A stretch of DNA of 64,000 nucleotides from NCBI GenBank assembly GCA_047967505.1, contig CM106541.1; one strand, given 5' to 3'. The first letter of the stretch is position 1; each line of letters opens with the position of its first letter. The notes beneath the pieces were generated by a model that worked only from the letters and a program-made list of their open reading frames with translations, did not search any database and was not told the DNA's origin. The stretch is from Dipteris shenzhenensis (taxonomy: Eukaryota; Polypodiophyta; Polypodiopsida; Gleicheniales). The position numbers were made by a program, and so were the translations under genes. Positions 49,139 through 60,809 of this stretch are shown in pieces.

Positions 49139-50081
49139 TGTTAGAAACATGGTGAAGGGAGAAAGAGAGAGAGAGAGAGAGAGAGACCTGTGCTCAATAG
49201 ATAACAGGATCTCTATGCAAGAGAGAAAAGCAGATAGTATGGAGAATCAAAAATTTGATTACTGTAAAACTGCTACAATAGATGGCGCTGCCTCCTAGCT
49301 GTGCGCTCCTGTGAGAGAAGCTTCGATGGCATGCTGGAAACAGTAGAGGACGGAGGCTAGATGCTAAGGAATCAGGGTTACTGTAGCCAGTGATGAAATG
49401 GGCTTCACGGGCTTGCTCTTATATAGCCACTAGTCGTAGTTGGTTAGACCCAATTGGGAGACCGACCCAGTCCGCCCAAACCGATCGATTGGAGGTCGGT
49501 CCCGAAATAGGCCACCGACCACACGATAGAACCGTGGCACAAAATAGAGAAATTGACCTATGGTCGCCATTCGGCCCAGAGCCATCCAGGATCATCTGGG
49601 GCTCCAAACGGGCCCCGCAACCCAAGAGTGGGCTGCCCCGGGAAATGCTCCGTCTACCCTCAGTGCGGTCAGTCATGGGATGCCTTCCCGCACTTGTAGC
49701 CTAGTTGGTGGTGTGCCAACTCTATCTGAAGCCGTCCAGCCATCAAACCACACATGGCTCCCATTTGGTGTCCAAACCAGGACCTACTGGATAACCGAGC
49801 TACTCAAATGCCTTCTCCTCATATGGGGGGCTTACAAGTAGAGTTAGCTGGTTCCCGCGTAGTTACACGAGAGTGGAGCATTGATATCTAATAAAGACAA
49901 GTGAAGTACAAGCCTTATGTAGGCTACTCACACACACTCTAGCACCTAGTGCATATGGGATAAGTCCCATGATGACATGTGGCACTCTCACAAGACACAC
50001 ACATAGACTAGTACTAGATCACCTAGTACTACACATTAACACTTCACACCAACACACTCTTTGACTATGATATCTCCAACA
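49139..50081 (-). repeat. 5' LTR, 943 bp, with TATA box
   Basis: Begins TG and ends CA. The minus strand has CTATATAAGAGC at about 49417-49428, a plausible TATA box, which puts about 650 bp of U3 to its right. An (AG)n block lies near the primer-site end. Confidence 0.8.
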
Positions 50082-53000
50082 AGGCAAAGTGCTCCTCGCA
50101 TAACGTGTAGATACGGCTCTCTTTGGGGGATCGCCTTTGCTCGTTTGATCTCAATATGGAGTTTATGCAATGACACACGAAATTGTCCTAAGTGAGTGTG
50201 GTAGGTGGATCTGAGTGTATTCGAGCGAAACCCTCCTTGGAGATGCGTAGGCAGTGGTCACGATAGAAACTGGGCTTCACAGGAAGCTCTATTTGTGCCA
50301 ACTAGGTCCTGAATATGTGTGCCAACTAGGTCCTAAATGTGTGTAACTGTAAAAGATCCTCTATGATTGGATTGACCTCATTGCCCCGAAATGGGACAAA
50401 TGGAGCATTAATGCTATATTGAAAAGGTGTTAGCCTCTCTATATGGAAACCCGGTCTCTCAAACCATCTGCATGTGTGTGTGTATCAGCATCTCTGGTCA
50501 CCCTATGCTATTAATGCCATAGAAGATGCCAACACCAACCAAGGTAGCCTACGTTGCCCTGTAGTGCAAGAGCCATAATCTCACACGTGGTAGAGATAAG
50601 TGATAGTCTGGAATGCCACATCTAACTACAATGGAGATGCCCCGAACTCAGCCTGAATGATTTGATGAGGACCAGATGACTTACTGCGGATCATCTGTGA
50701 TAACAAGAGGACATGTAATCTCTCCACTCGAGTCCACTTTGTATCGGACAGGTTCGGCAAGTGCTGCCATACATGCCCGCATGTCGGACCAAGGGGTCGA
50801 AAAGGGGAACCTTGGTTCGTGGATCCTAAAATGGAGAACCTTGGTTTGTGAAAAAGGAGAACAAAAGCACTATCTCTCCAGTCGGAAAGGGAGGCGTATC
50901 CTATACTCAAGTGGGCCTGCATAGCCGGTCTCATCATGAAGATAGGTTCAAAGAATAGGACCCGTGGATAAGTGTATATGAAAAAATCTCAATTGGTGAT
51001 CCATAAAAAGTAAACTACTCCCTCTGTGCAATTCTGGAGGTGTTGAAGATCATTACCTTGGTTATACCTAGGTTGATCTTCAAGTCATGGGACTCACAGA
51101 ATGCCAGTAGTGCATCTAGGTGTCTCTATAGCCCCTAAGTGGTGGACGAAGATAAGAGTAATACATTATCAGCATGCAATAGAATTTGGAGCAAGTAACC
51201 GGCACAAGAGCAACCAACCCCTCCTAGGGTCCTCATAAAAGACTCAAGCTTGTCTATATAAAGGCCAAACAAGGTTGACAAAAGTAGGCAGCCTTGTTTG
51301 ACCCCAATGGTGCTCATAATCTCATCTATCCATCCACACCCCATCTGAACTTTGCTTAAAACCCTCTCATATAGTGCCATAACAACCCAGACTATCTCCT
51401 ATGGCCATAGCCCAGCTCCTGCAATCATGTGAAGAGACATGCTTGTGGTACTGCATCCAAGGCTTTTCAAAAATCCACAGCAATAAACCCTCTGCCTCCA
51501 TGCCCTGGCATCCTCTATGACACTCCTGAGTGTAACTATGTGGTCCATGGTCCCATGATCAGGTCGGAATCCTGCCTGCCCCTTTGTTGTGAGTCCTTGT
51601 ATTTCTACATATCGGTTGACCTCCATGTCAAGTACTGAGGCATATATCTTGGACAAGACATGTCCAATCATAATGGTCCTATAGTTACATGGACTCATGG
51701 AATCCCTTGTCTTGTGAATAGGTGTGATAGTGTTAAGGGTCCATGTGTGTGGGAAACGGAGGCAAACTGCTTCATTAAATAGCTTTGCTAGGACAGGGGC
51801 TAGGATATCAATCCCGTATGCAACAAACTCACTGCATAAAACCTCATGATCTCTCACTCGGCCATTGTAAAGCTTTTCATGACTGTATCTTTGTCGCCCC
51901 TCTTAGTGAATAGAGTTCAAGAGGTCGTGCGTGGTGTGTGTGAGAGTTCAAGAGTGGGATAAGCGGGGATGCCATATAATGTGCAAGTGTAGTGTGCCAA
52001 ACCTGAGTATCTATGAGTGTTGAAGGGGACCACCGTTCAAGGAAGTGCCGCCAAAATTCTTTGGAGTTATTACTAAATAGAATGTTCAGTAGTTCCTCCT
52101 CGTTTCAGCCAACAAAGTTTTGTTTCTTCTGGCAAACTAGATGGCGATACTCATGTAACGTGTCTACTCGCTCGATAGACCATGTTTGGATTCAAATAGG
52201 AGTTGTCGGCAAAGAGCCTTGCACTCGTCATCATACCAGCTATTGCATAGCACGGATCCTAGAGGTGGTGGAGCGTGTGGTATATGAGAAGGTGTGAAGG
52301 GTAGCCTCGTTTAATGATCGACTAATCAAAGCGGCACGATCCTTTAGAAGAGATATGTGGTCAATGAAGGTGAGTAGCATGTAGAGTCGTGCAGATTATC
52401 TTGGTGAGAGGTTGTGATCAAAGTGGGTGTCGTGATAAGTAGTGTAAGTGGGTGGTGTGGCAATGTGAGGAGTGGTGATACTAAAGAAAAGATGTGTATC
52501 ATCAGCCCCAAGTGGAGGTGGTGAAATAGAGAAGTCAATGATGTGTGATGTGAAGGTAGGGGATCCCAAGATGTAGTCAACCCCATGCTGGACCCTCCGC
52601 GGTGTGGAAAGCATGTGAAGCCACTAGAGGAGGGTCATCACTCAAGACCATTATAGAGAATGAGATCATGCGTCGTACCTAGATCAAGAAGTGCATGTCC
52701 ATAGGAGGTAATAGGGGCCCGCCTATCAACGGACACTTGTGATATGCCAACATTAGTGAGATCTATGTTGAGAAGTAGAACTACGTCCTCTTGAAAATCT
52801 AGTAGTGGCACCTGACAAGCTCTTGTCGTCACGTTGAAGTCCCCAACTAGGAGAACATCTCTATGGCTCAATAAATCCATGATATCCTAGTGGAGAGGTA
52901 CGTACGATGACGTCTTAGCATCCTCCCATACTACCCTGGCGAAGTGTGATGTCTTTGGTGGGAAGTAACAAACTGCTATGAAGAGATCTTGACTAGTCGT

Positions 53001-53110
53001 GCGTCGTAAGCGGATCCAAAGGAACCTAGAGTGTGGGTCTTGAGATCGCTCTAATGAGAGATGATCTATATAAAACTGCCACTTCTCTTGAACCACGCAC
53101 TCCACCTATC

Positions 53111-53503
53111 TCCCTCATCTCTTGCCGACTCCCAAGTGTATCCACCACTGACCATCGGTAAGGGGCGCTCTGGGCTCCGACGTTGGCTCCAACGTGTCTC
53201 GATGTAAAAGACTATGTCTCGTCATATATAGGAATTCTTTTTCAATTTTGGACGCTATCATATGCACCAAACGAAATCCACAAAAAGTCATGTACATGCA
53301 CCCTCTACTAACCCGGTGCAATTTAAGAGGGGGTGTTGAGGATGGTGTAAATTGCACCATCTAAATAGGGAATTAGGGGCAATTCCTAACCCTAACCCTA
53401 AGGGGATCTCATGTATATATTCATGACTATGTTCAATACAACATAGTCTACAGGTAGCCATATCGTGTGCACTCCTCTATCTCTCTCTCTCTCTCTCTCT
53501 CCA
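53111..53503 (+). repeat. Copia-type LTR (53334-53503) with pol 3' end and polypurine tract on its left
   Basis: The LTR starts TGTTGAGGATGG at 53334, contains CTAACCCTAACCCTAA and a TATATATTC box, and ends CTCTCCA. Directly left is AAGAGGGGG, a polypurine tract. Further left is a plus-strand reading ending HPLLTRCNL-RGGV, resembling the last residues of copia pol before the 3' LTR. Directly right is GTTATCAGAG, a variant primer site. So this LTR looks like the 3' LTR of one element and the 5' LTR of the next. The left element is cut at about 53110 where LINE E begins. Confidence 0.65.
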
Positions 53504-53723
53504 CGTTATCAGAGAGAAGAAAAATCTAGAGAGAGTTCTAGAATTGGGATTCGAAATAGATCCCAAATGGGGGTAAATAGCTTAGGCACGTAGCTATGCC
53601 AAAACACGACCAAGGTGCAGCACAGCACATGCCTAATTCTTGAAGGTCTTTTGGGATTCGGATCTACAATTGCATTTCACCTATAATTCCTTTCCTTTTC
53701 TTTGCATTATTTTTAAAATTTTG

Positions 53724-55330
53724 AGCATCATGGCCAAGTCAAAACATAAAAAATAGATTCAAAAATGCTCCTTGTGTGATGAATTTTCTCATTTTTGGAA
53801 AGATTATGCCTTGTATTCTTGCAAGAATTGTTTGCAGCAGCAAAGTCATTGCAACAAATATTGTCCATTGCTCTTGGATGAGAAATTCTATCAGATTTAT
53901 CTAGCCATTTGTGAAGAAAAATCAATTCAGAAGGGCCGAAAAATTTTGGACAAGCTTTTCATTTGTCCAATTTGCTTGATGATGCAAAAGATTAGCATAT
54001 CAAATTTCAAAGAGTTGAATGGAGATCTTGTTAGCCTATTTGTGACATTTTATAAGTTCAAGCAAGAGTTCAAATTTTACAATCAACATATACTCTGCAT
54101 GAAGAAGATGATGATGATGATTCCAATTCCAAATATGATGGTATGTATGAAGACTATCTAATGCCAATCAGTTTTGATTATTTCATAAGCAATTGGAGCA
54201 ACAAGGAAATGACTTATTAAGTGTTGATGAAGATACAAAAACAGTTTGCTATCCAAAAGAAGATCTGTTTTTAGAATCATATGATGAATGCACATGCTTT
54301 GAATTTGCACCAGTTTTTGCTATTGATGTGATGTGGAAGCAAGAGAAGGTAAATCCAATGCAATTTTCGAAGAGCCACAATTCATACATCCTTCAAACAA
54401 AGAAGGTTTGGGATATATTTCTAAATCACATGAAAGTGATAAAGCCAGCCAATAATTGTATGTTGTGGATTATGCAAAATTTGTATTTTCCATGTGTGAT
54501 GATGGTGAAGATATTGAGGAGTATTTCAAAAATTCATGTGCGAGTACTTTCCGTACTATGGATGAATAGAATGGATTAATAAACAAAGACAAAAATGAAT
54601 CAAGATTTGGATGATAATGTTAATGATAACATTTTAGCTCATGACAATATGGATAATATTTCAGCTCATGGAAATGTGGATGACAATATCAATGATAATA
54701 TTTCAGCTTATGATGTTCATGTTCAAGTTGATAAACATATGAATGAAGAGAATGGTATTGAGCAGTTTTTATTGTTACTTGAGGATGAGGATACTATTCC
54801 AGACAATCAATTTGCTATTTTATATGTTCCAGAAATGTACCAGACATTTAGGTATCTATCCCCAATATTCAAATTACTATTACAAAGGATCCCAATGATG
54901 CGGATCAATTTCCAGAAGAACCAATCTTTGAGAGGGTTTCACAAATAGAATTTTTAGATTGATGGATGATAAATCAACATTATTTTTTGATGTTGTGACT
55001 AAGTTAATGATGAATTATTGGATACAAATGATGATGGTATACATTTAGATTTGAGTTTTGATGTAGTTCCAAGGTTTTGGGAAGATTCTAGTGAAAAAGC
55101 ACAATCCAAAAAATCAGATACAAATACAAACAATGATGATGATGATGCTTATGTTGAGGAAATGAGAAGTATGAAAGATGGGGCTAAATGGAGGATTTTA
55201 AAATGGAGCCAAATGAGTCCAAAAAAGAGCCAAAAGAGCCTAAGAATTTCCCTAATTACCTCTAGTTCATACCAAAAATTTGCAACTCTTGGAATGTGTT
55301 CATGGTCAAAATACAAAGCAAAATAGGAAA
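53724..55330 (+). pseudogene. Broken gag-like coding region with two zinc-knuckle-like motifs and acidic, Asn-rich repeats
   Basis: Starts ATGGCCAAGTC at 53730 after a 220 bp leader. A stop follows at codon 9, then the frame reads CSLCDEFSHFWKDY and CKNCLQQQSHCNKYC, two C-x2-C-x4/5-H patterns like retroviral zinc knuckles (the last Cys of the first is Tyr), and later FICPIC. Frameshifts continue it as EEDDDDDSNSKYDG, DECTCFEFAPVFAIDVMW, a tandemly repeated acidic stretch (D-D/N-N-V-N-D-N-I with SAHD/SAHG, 54610-54720), and SSEKAQSKKSDTNTN followed by DDDDAYVEEMR. A Gln/Asn/Lys-rich tail follows to about 55490. No protease or RT is present. Its place right after an LTR and primer site suggests the single open frame of a non-autonomous element. 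The family is not recognised beyond the zinc knuckles. Confidence 0.5.
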
Positions 55331-56304
55331 ATAGAATTTGAGTTACAACAAAACAATAAATTGGAAAAAACTAAATTACAGCAAAAAAGTAAACTGGAAA
55401 CTGAATTCTAGCAAAACAACAACTAGAAACTAAATTACAACAAACAAAAACAGAAACTGTAACTGTTGTAGTAACAAAAACAGGAACTATAACTATAATT
55501 GAGCCTCAACCTAGGTGGTATTTACTTGCATGCAAAATGGTGCACCCAATTTTTTTGATGTGAGGGGGGGTATATCTTCTAATGCTATTACTCATGATGC
55601 AGTAATGGGTTCTTATGATATTGTACTTGTGGATGGGATCCATGTTGATGGTTTTTCGATGTGATGGGGGGTATATCCCATTCTTTTATGATACATGGCT
55701 TTGATATTTCGTCACTGACATATGTTGCAAATGCTGGAGCCTCATTGACATATATCTACTTGAATGGGTGATCTGATGCCTATGTCATGTCCATTCCATG
55801 TGTCGATGGAATGTGGGCATTCTTATTCATTCATGGTTCTATGTTTTTATTCTTTGTCATGACATGATTATTTGTATTAGATCCTAGTGGATAATTCTAG
55901 GGAATTTGGCGATTACCCTATGGTTGTAACATTGTGAATTGGTCAATTGGATATAATTAAATATGCACATATACGTTAGGTCCTAGGATGGTTAGGAAAG
56001 GGTACTATTTTGCATGGGTATTGCACTAATCAATGGTAGGCATAAAAGAGCCATAGGCTATGGGCTGTGCCCAAGGGATGTGATCCCAAAAGACATGAGG
56101 GGTTGTACCCTCTCGCATCATTTATGGTGTGTGAGTATGGGCATTTGCATGCATATGGATTTGTGGCTTGTAGTGAGCATTTAGAGGAAGTCTAGCAAAA
56201 ATACACTCACATAGGCACTCCTTCCACCCCATTTGCAGGGCCAATATTTCTCAAGTTTTGCATCATCATGCACCCATGAGCATCTTGCATTAAATTTTGT
56301 GACA
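55331..56304 (+). other. Probable LTR region of a gypsy-type element; boundaries uncertain
   Basis: GATGTGAGGGGGGTATATC (near 55556) and GATGTGATGGGGGGTATATC (near 55659) are two similar polypurine-tract-like words about 103 bp apart. The segment ends TTTTGTGACA at 56304, a plausible LTR end next to a primer site. The LTR start cannot be fixed. Confidence 0.45.
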
Positions 56305-56306
56305 AG

Positions 56307-56317
56307 TGGTATCAGAG
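56307..56317 (+). promoter_or_regulatory. tRNA primer-binding site of a gypsy-type element
   Basis: TGGTATCAGAG two bases after the LTR-like end GACA; it matches the 3' end of plant initiator Met tRNA. About 740 bp of leader follow, including C-rich stretches, before the gag start codon. Confidence 0.8.
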
Positions 56318-57061
56318 ACTTGATCCTTTGCCTGTGTGAACCACCATGTGGAAGCTGTTGCACAAGTTGACATCAGCGTGACCATCGAGAGCAGAACCAA
56401 GGGTCCCTCCTTCCATCTTTCTCGTTGCAATTTTGTTTCTCTCTCTACTACGTGTCTCTCTCTGCCTTTTGTGTGGCAATCGTACCCCCCCCGCAAACGA
56501 AAAGTTGCCAGCTTCATTTATGCACAGCACTTCGCCGCCGTTCCCTCAGCCGCTCAACGGCCACATGGCATGCACCATTGACTCTCCCCCCTATGCCATT
56601 TACTTCTCCCCCATAGCTCGCACTCAATCAATCGCCGTATTATTAAAGGCTACAATGAGTAGCCCCAGCGATGCATGCTACTACGCGCAATAGTGCAATG
56701 AGCAATTGCTGCCTATTCAAGGCTTCTTGCATGGCACATGATGTCACACACAACTCGCAACCCCTTGAACTGCCTCGTGGCACAGTGTGCAACATGAGCC
56801 ACCCTCCCGCCATGTGTTAGTGCCATCGACGACACCTGCCGCCTCTACCAGCCCCCCTGTCCATTGACCAAACCCCCCCCATCCATCGCCACCATTAAAT
56901 GCATTCCCCCCCTCCCCCTCCCTTTTTTTAATGAGTCAAATTTCCTCGCCCAGGTCCCCTTCTATACCGTATTTCCAAACCCCCCCCTCCCTTATCCCCT
57001 CTAAGCTCATCACAAAGCTTAATTGAAAACTTGATTAGTTCCATTCGCATCTCATAAAAAC

Positions 57062-57960
57062 ATGGAAGATAATCAAGCATTCACACTTGAAAATGCTCCA
57101 AAACTCACATTCAACTTTATGGAAACAACATCCTACACCCCTATGTCCCAAAACATATGTGATCCATTATCGGATAACCCTCAACCACCTACCGAACCTC
57201 CACCACAAACCATCACCACCACCACACTACCCAAACAATGCAATCAAAGAATTTCTTCAGGGATTGTCGACGGTAATAAGTGACACAATTCAAAGAGAGA
57301 TGCCCTTAAAAAGGAAGTTATTTGAGGACCAGGCAGACCCTTTAGAAAAGGCTAAGAAAATAAGGTTTGATCCTAAGGAGCGACTTGAGTTTCCAAAGTA
57401 CGATAGGGTTAGGCAACCAGAGAAACTCCTCGATTGGATTAGAAATTTACAATTGTACTTTGTACAATTTGATCATACAGAAGATGAGAAGTTAGCACTA
57501 GCTACTCTACATTTAGAGAAGGATGCGCTACTTGGTGGTCTGTACGCCAATCGGAAAGTAGTCCAATCAAGAGTGGTCTAGATTCTTGGAGGAATTAAAG
57601 ACGACATTTCTCCTACTTAAGTATAAGGAGGATCAAATGTTTAAATGGGAGAAACTTTAGCAATTTGATAGGGAGACAATGAGCGAATACTCAATGAAAT
57701 TTTGGCGTTTATCTCTTGAGTTTACAACAAAGACGGAAGAGGAGAAATTATATAAGTATCTATCGGATCTTAAACCAAATAATCTGACATGAGCTGGAAC
57801 TCCTAAGCCCAACTAAGTTAAAGGATGCCATTAGATTGGTCGAGGTAGTGGAAAGGAAAGTCAATCCTAAAAGGAGAGAAATAACACATGAGGCATCAAC
57901 TTCACAAAGTAGACCCTTTGTTTGATCAGCTAATTCTAAACAAAATGGACGATGTTTTCC
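57062..57960 (+). pseudogene. Ty3/gypsy gag relic
   Basis: Begins at ATGGAAGATAATC (57062) with a Thr/Pro-rich N-terminus. A frameshift near 57240 leads into EFLQGLSTVISDTIQREM, then PKYDRVRQPEKLLDWI, LYFVQFDHTEDEKLALAT and LEKDALL. Another frameshift is followed by FKTTFLLLKYKEDQMFKW (58 bp later) and QFDRETMSEYSMKFWRLSLE. This order is that of the retrotransposon gag (capsid) domain: F-P-K-Y, W-L-x-x-x-E-x-Y/F-F, W, then E-Y-x-x-x-F. At least two frameshifts and two stops are present. The zinc knuckle is missing, because a deletion joins the end of gag to the middle of RT. Confidence 0.75.
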
Positions 57961-58422
57961 TAGGCGAGCGGGAGTATACAATGTTAGGATGAAGGAAGAA
58001 GACGTGCATAAGACTGCCCTTAGAACACAAACAAAACATTATGAATTTGTAGTTATGTCCTTTGTGTTGACTAATGCACTTGCTATCTTTTGTAGGCTAA
58101 TGAGAAGAGTTCTTCAACCATACATAGGCAAGTTTATAGTTGTGTTCTTTGATAATATTTTAGTTTATAGCCAAAATGAAGAAGAACACAAGCAACATCT
58201 TGCACAAGTGATGGAATTGCTTCGTGAGAACCAGCTCTTCCTGAATATAAAAAAGAGTGAGTTCTTTAAGAAGGAAATAGAATATTTAGGCCATGTCATC
58301 AATGAACATGGAATTTATGTTGATATAGCCACGGTGAAAGTTATAAAGGAATTGCATGTCCGTACGAATGTACATGAACTAAGATCTTTCCTTGGTTTAT
58401 GTAGCTATTCATATTATAAATG
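57961..58422 (+). pseudogene. Ty3/gypsy reverse transcriptase fragment with altered active site
   Basis: Reads KEEDVHKTALRTQTKHYEF, VMSFVLTNALAIFCRLM, VVFFDNILVYSQNEEEH, FLNIKKSEFFKKEIEYLGH and VHELRSFLGLCSYSYY before a stop. These match RT from motif B to the start of the thumb in gypsy elements. The catalytic Y/F-x-D-D reads FFDN at about 58144-58155, and the usual PFGLTNAP is SFVLTNAL. Protease and the RT N-terminal third, including motif A, are deleted, and the fragment ends before RNase H. One uninterrupted frame of 144 codons remains, so the copy is not very old, but it cannot be active. Confidence 0.9.
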
Positions 58423-60273
58423 ATAGAAGAGGAAGTGTGCCCGCTCTCCCCATACATCGTATAAGGATTTGCTTATTAATTTTACAACATCCTTATTTTT
58501 TTTAAAATTTCTCTCTTTTTAAAATTTAGAATTTCATTATTTCGTGCATTTTTAAAAGGGGAAGAGCTTCCTATTCATCAATTGTCTGCGTAGAGTTCCA
58601 TTTTTACAACACATTCAAACTTAAATCTTATAAACTTAAGATTATACGTAACCAACCCTCTCTTTTTATGCATGTTCTTGACGGAGAGCGAGAGCTAGGA
58701 AATTGAAAGAAATGACCATGGTGAATGCAAAATTGAAGGATGATAATACCAAGATTCATATGATTGTAGTTAAGCTCATAATATCTCAAGAGTCAAAATG
58801 ATGATTACTTCCATGTTACCAAGGAGCAAGGAGAGAATTCACAAGCTCATGTGAGTAATCCCTTATTCACGTATATGTGGGGCTTTAGTTTACAAGAAGC
58901 GCTAATTTTTGTCCATCACAAATAATAAAAGCCCTACCCCTGATATTTACAAGGAGGATCAAGTCCTTTGGACCTTGTGTCGTATCTCATCCTACTTCTT
59001 TTTCTACCTCTTTTAAACAAATTGTAGGGTGAATCTTCCGTTGCGTGGGGAATGGTAGCAAGCAACCTCCCTCTATTCTTCTAGGGGGTTTCCATTTTCC
59101 GAGCGAAAACTCCGGAGCTACGAGTGGGCAATAGGTGGGAGGGGTCAAAATGTTAGAAAAGTCACTGCCCCACCTATGAGCCCCCGTTTTGAGGGGACAA
59201 GGAGGCACAGGACTGTAGGGGGGTAGGGGAGACAAAAGAAGAAAAGGCATTTCAACTCTGACACAGATTCTGAAAGAGAAACAAATATTGATGCAGAATG
59301 TGCTCCATAACCAAATCTCAACAAAATGAAACTATAGGACATACGATTCAATCAATACATTAATGCAACAAGATGGAAGCCTATAAGTAATACAACAAGC
59401 TGAGTTTCTGATTACGTGCTCCGCAATAGGGAAAAAATATATAAAACATTGGGTTTAGAAATATAATGCAACAACATGTGAATTTATCAAGTAATGCACA
59501 TATAAGTCACAATAGAGCTACATGCTATCTATACACTCCATCAAGAATCACTACCCAAATTGACTTTAAGTTTTTCTATTTACAATGTGGTAGGGAACAC
59601 ATGTTCTTTTTGAAAGTCCTTGCCTTTCTATTTAGTAAAAATAAAAAGCATGTTATGGCCGAACCTAGTCATGCTGAACTAGCTAGTGAAAATGTGGATT
59701 TTATGTCATTTTCAACCCTCAAACTTTTCACAAAGTCTTTTTTCCCACAAAACTTAGCTCTATGGTTTTGTGGGGAAAAAAATGGGAAAAATGTGGGACC
59801 ACATGCAACATTGGCATGAAATCTCCAATTTCCTGCAAAGCTACCACAAGGGACTTATTAGAGTACGTTCTTCCTCGGTAGTGCATATTGCTCAAGTAGC
59901 ATTTATGGGCGATGGTGAGAGCATGTTCCCAGTAATTGTCGGCTTCCTCCTCTAGCCCATCTCTACCCAAAACTTGGAGTCAGTAGGCCCACAATCAACA
60001 AGGAACCTGAAAAAACCAACGATATGATTGGCTACGTCAAGGCTAGCCCCGAAATGCCCATTGGGAGACTCCATTTTCTTGTTTCCTGCGCCGCGGGGTG
60101 TTGCATCGCTACATTATGGCACCTACATTACAGGGCCAGCTCGTGGGAATGCTCCTGGCCTAGAGATGATTATGATTATTATTTGACAGCACCTTCACTC
60201 AACCCTGTCCTGGTCTCTATTGAGGGGGAGCATGCCCTGGGATGAATGGGCACAGGGAGCCCTTGGTTGATGA
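58423..60273. other. No gene recognised between the gypsy relic and VHA-d
   Basis: AT-rich sequence. Open frames at 58987-59250 minus and 59466-59819 plus show no family features. The right part probably holds the VHA-d promoter, but no specific element is clear. Confidence 0.4.
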
Positions 60274-60345
60274 TTGAACACACACACACATTTTTTTGTG
60301 AAACACACGTGCGCGCACGCACGCACACATGTACACACGCACGCC
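60274..60345. repeat. (CA)n / (CGCA)n microsatellite
   Basis: ACACACACACAC near 60279-60290 and GCGCGCACGCACGCACAC near 60310-60328, with related repeats to 60345, about 300 bp upstream of the VHA-d start codon. Alternating purine-pyrimidine sequence of this type can adopt Z-DNA. Confidence 0.85.
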
Positions 60346-60540
60346 TTGCACATTCAAGCACCAAGGCAGGAGTCCCTTGGCCATCGTGGCCTGGGTAGAG
60401 ACTCGCATTTCTGCGCAGGGGGGAACGAGCTCTTAGGCATGAGGGTGGGATCCAACGTGGCAAAGTACATATCCAAGTGCCAACAATAGATTAGTACTAA
60501 CGAGTTTATCGTGCAAATCAATCATCATCTTCTTCTTGTC

Positions 60541-60565
60541 AACAACAACAACAACAACAACAACA
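60541..60565 (+). repeat. (CAA)8 run in the presumed 5' UTR of VHA-d
   Basis: CAA trinucleotide run 64 bp before the start codon. If translated from an upstream ATG it gives poly-Thr; CAA-rich, unstructured leaders are common in plant 5' UTRs. Confidence 0.85.
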
Positions 60566-60628
60566 TCAAATCGAGCATTTCTTTTCTGCGGAGATCAAAT
60601 CGATCCACTTCTCTGCAAGAGCTTCGCC

Positions 60629-60809
60629 ATGTATGGATTTGAAGCCTTGACTTTCAACATCCACGGTGGTTACCTCGAAGCCATTGTTCGTGGCCACCGT
60701 GCTGGACTCCTTACGGCAGTCGATTACAACAATTTGTGCCAATGCGAGACCTTGGATGACATCAAGCTCCACCTTTCTGCCACGGAGTACGGTGCTTATC
60801 TGCAGAATG
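60629..60809 (+). CDS. VHA-d: First coding exon of V-type H+-ATPase subunit d
   Basis: Encodes MYGFEALTFNIHGGYLEAI, VRGHRAGLLTAVDYNNL, CQCETLDDIKLHLSATEYG and AYLQN, the strongly conserved N-terminus of plant V-ATPase subunit d (about 351 residues in full). Subunit d sits on the membrane ring of the Vo sector and links it to the central stalk, coupling ATP hydrolysis in V1 to proton pumping into vacuole and Golgi/TGN compartments. The start is the ATG at 60629: the family begins MYGFEAL, and the upstream in-frame extension is poly-Thr from the CAA repeat. The exon ends CAGAATG|GTAACC, leaving one G, which fits the Glu that follows YLQN in the family. No later exon is visible in the remaining 3.2 kb, so intron 1 must exceed 3.2 kb, or the gene is cut. 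The exon has no stops and only conservative changes. Confidence 0.9.

Larger units (their letters stand above)
47420..50081 (-). mobile_element. Non-autonomous LTR retrotransposon inserted in LINE E
   Basis: Both ends match the LTR rules. The left end begins TGTTAGAAACATGG (47420), the right end closes ATATCTCCAACA (50081), and AGGCA is duplicated outside (47415-47419 and 50082-50086). GGCTCTGATACCA at 49126-49138 is the primer site read on the minus strand, so the 5' LTR is 49139-50081. On the minus strand GAAGGGGGG just before the left LTR is the polypurine tract. The internal region (47742-49125, 1.4 kb) has no recognisable gag or pol, which fits a non-autonomous element moved by another copia-type element. 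It interrupts the zinc-finger coding part of LINE E and is younger than it. Confidence 0.85.
46445..53110 (-). pseudogene. LINE (E): endonuclease, reverse transcriptase, zinc finger, 3' UTR and (CT)20 tail, split by an LTR element
   Basis: Longest LINE copy, minus strand. Apurinic-type endonuclease at 53105-52400: FLWIRLRR, LFIAVCYFPPKTSHF, VLLVGDFNVTT, GVDYILGSP and GADDTHLFF (SDH-like motif altered). One in-frame stop separates the first two parts. The first conserved Glu region is missing, so it is 5' truncated near 53110. RT at 51860-51140: DILAPVLAKLFNEAV, ITPIHKTRDSMSPCNYRTIM, TKGQAGFRPDHGTMDH, STIGVKQGCLLLSTLFGLYID, and active site LLHADNVLL instead of YADD. The zinc-finger region begins right of 50082 (CEEHFAF) and continues left of 47420 (C-S-L-V-Y). 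The LTR element at 47420-50081 lies exactly between. The 3' region holds a 203 bp tandem duplication and ends GACTTTAATAAA followed by (CT)20 at 46445-46484. Confidence 0.85.

Noticed and set aside
53360-53400. CCTAACCCTAA repeats as a true interstitial telomere
   Set aside because: Only two to three units, inside an LTR; too short to be a telomeric remnant.
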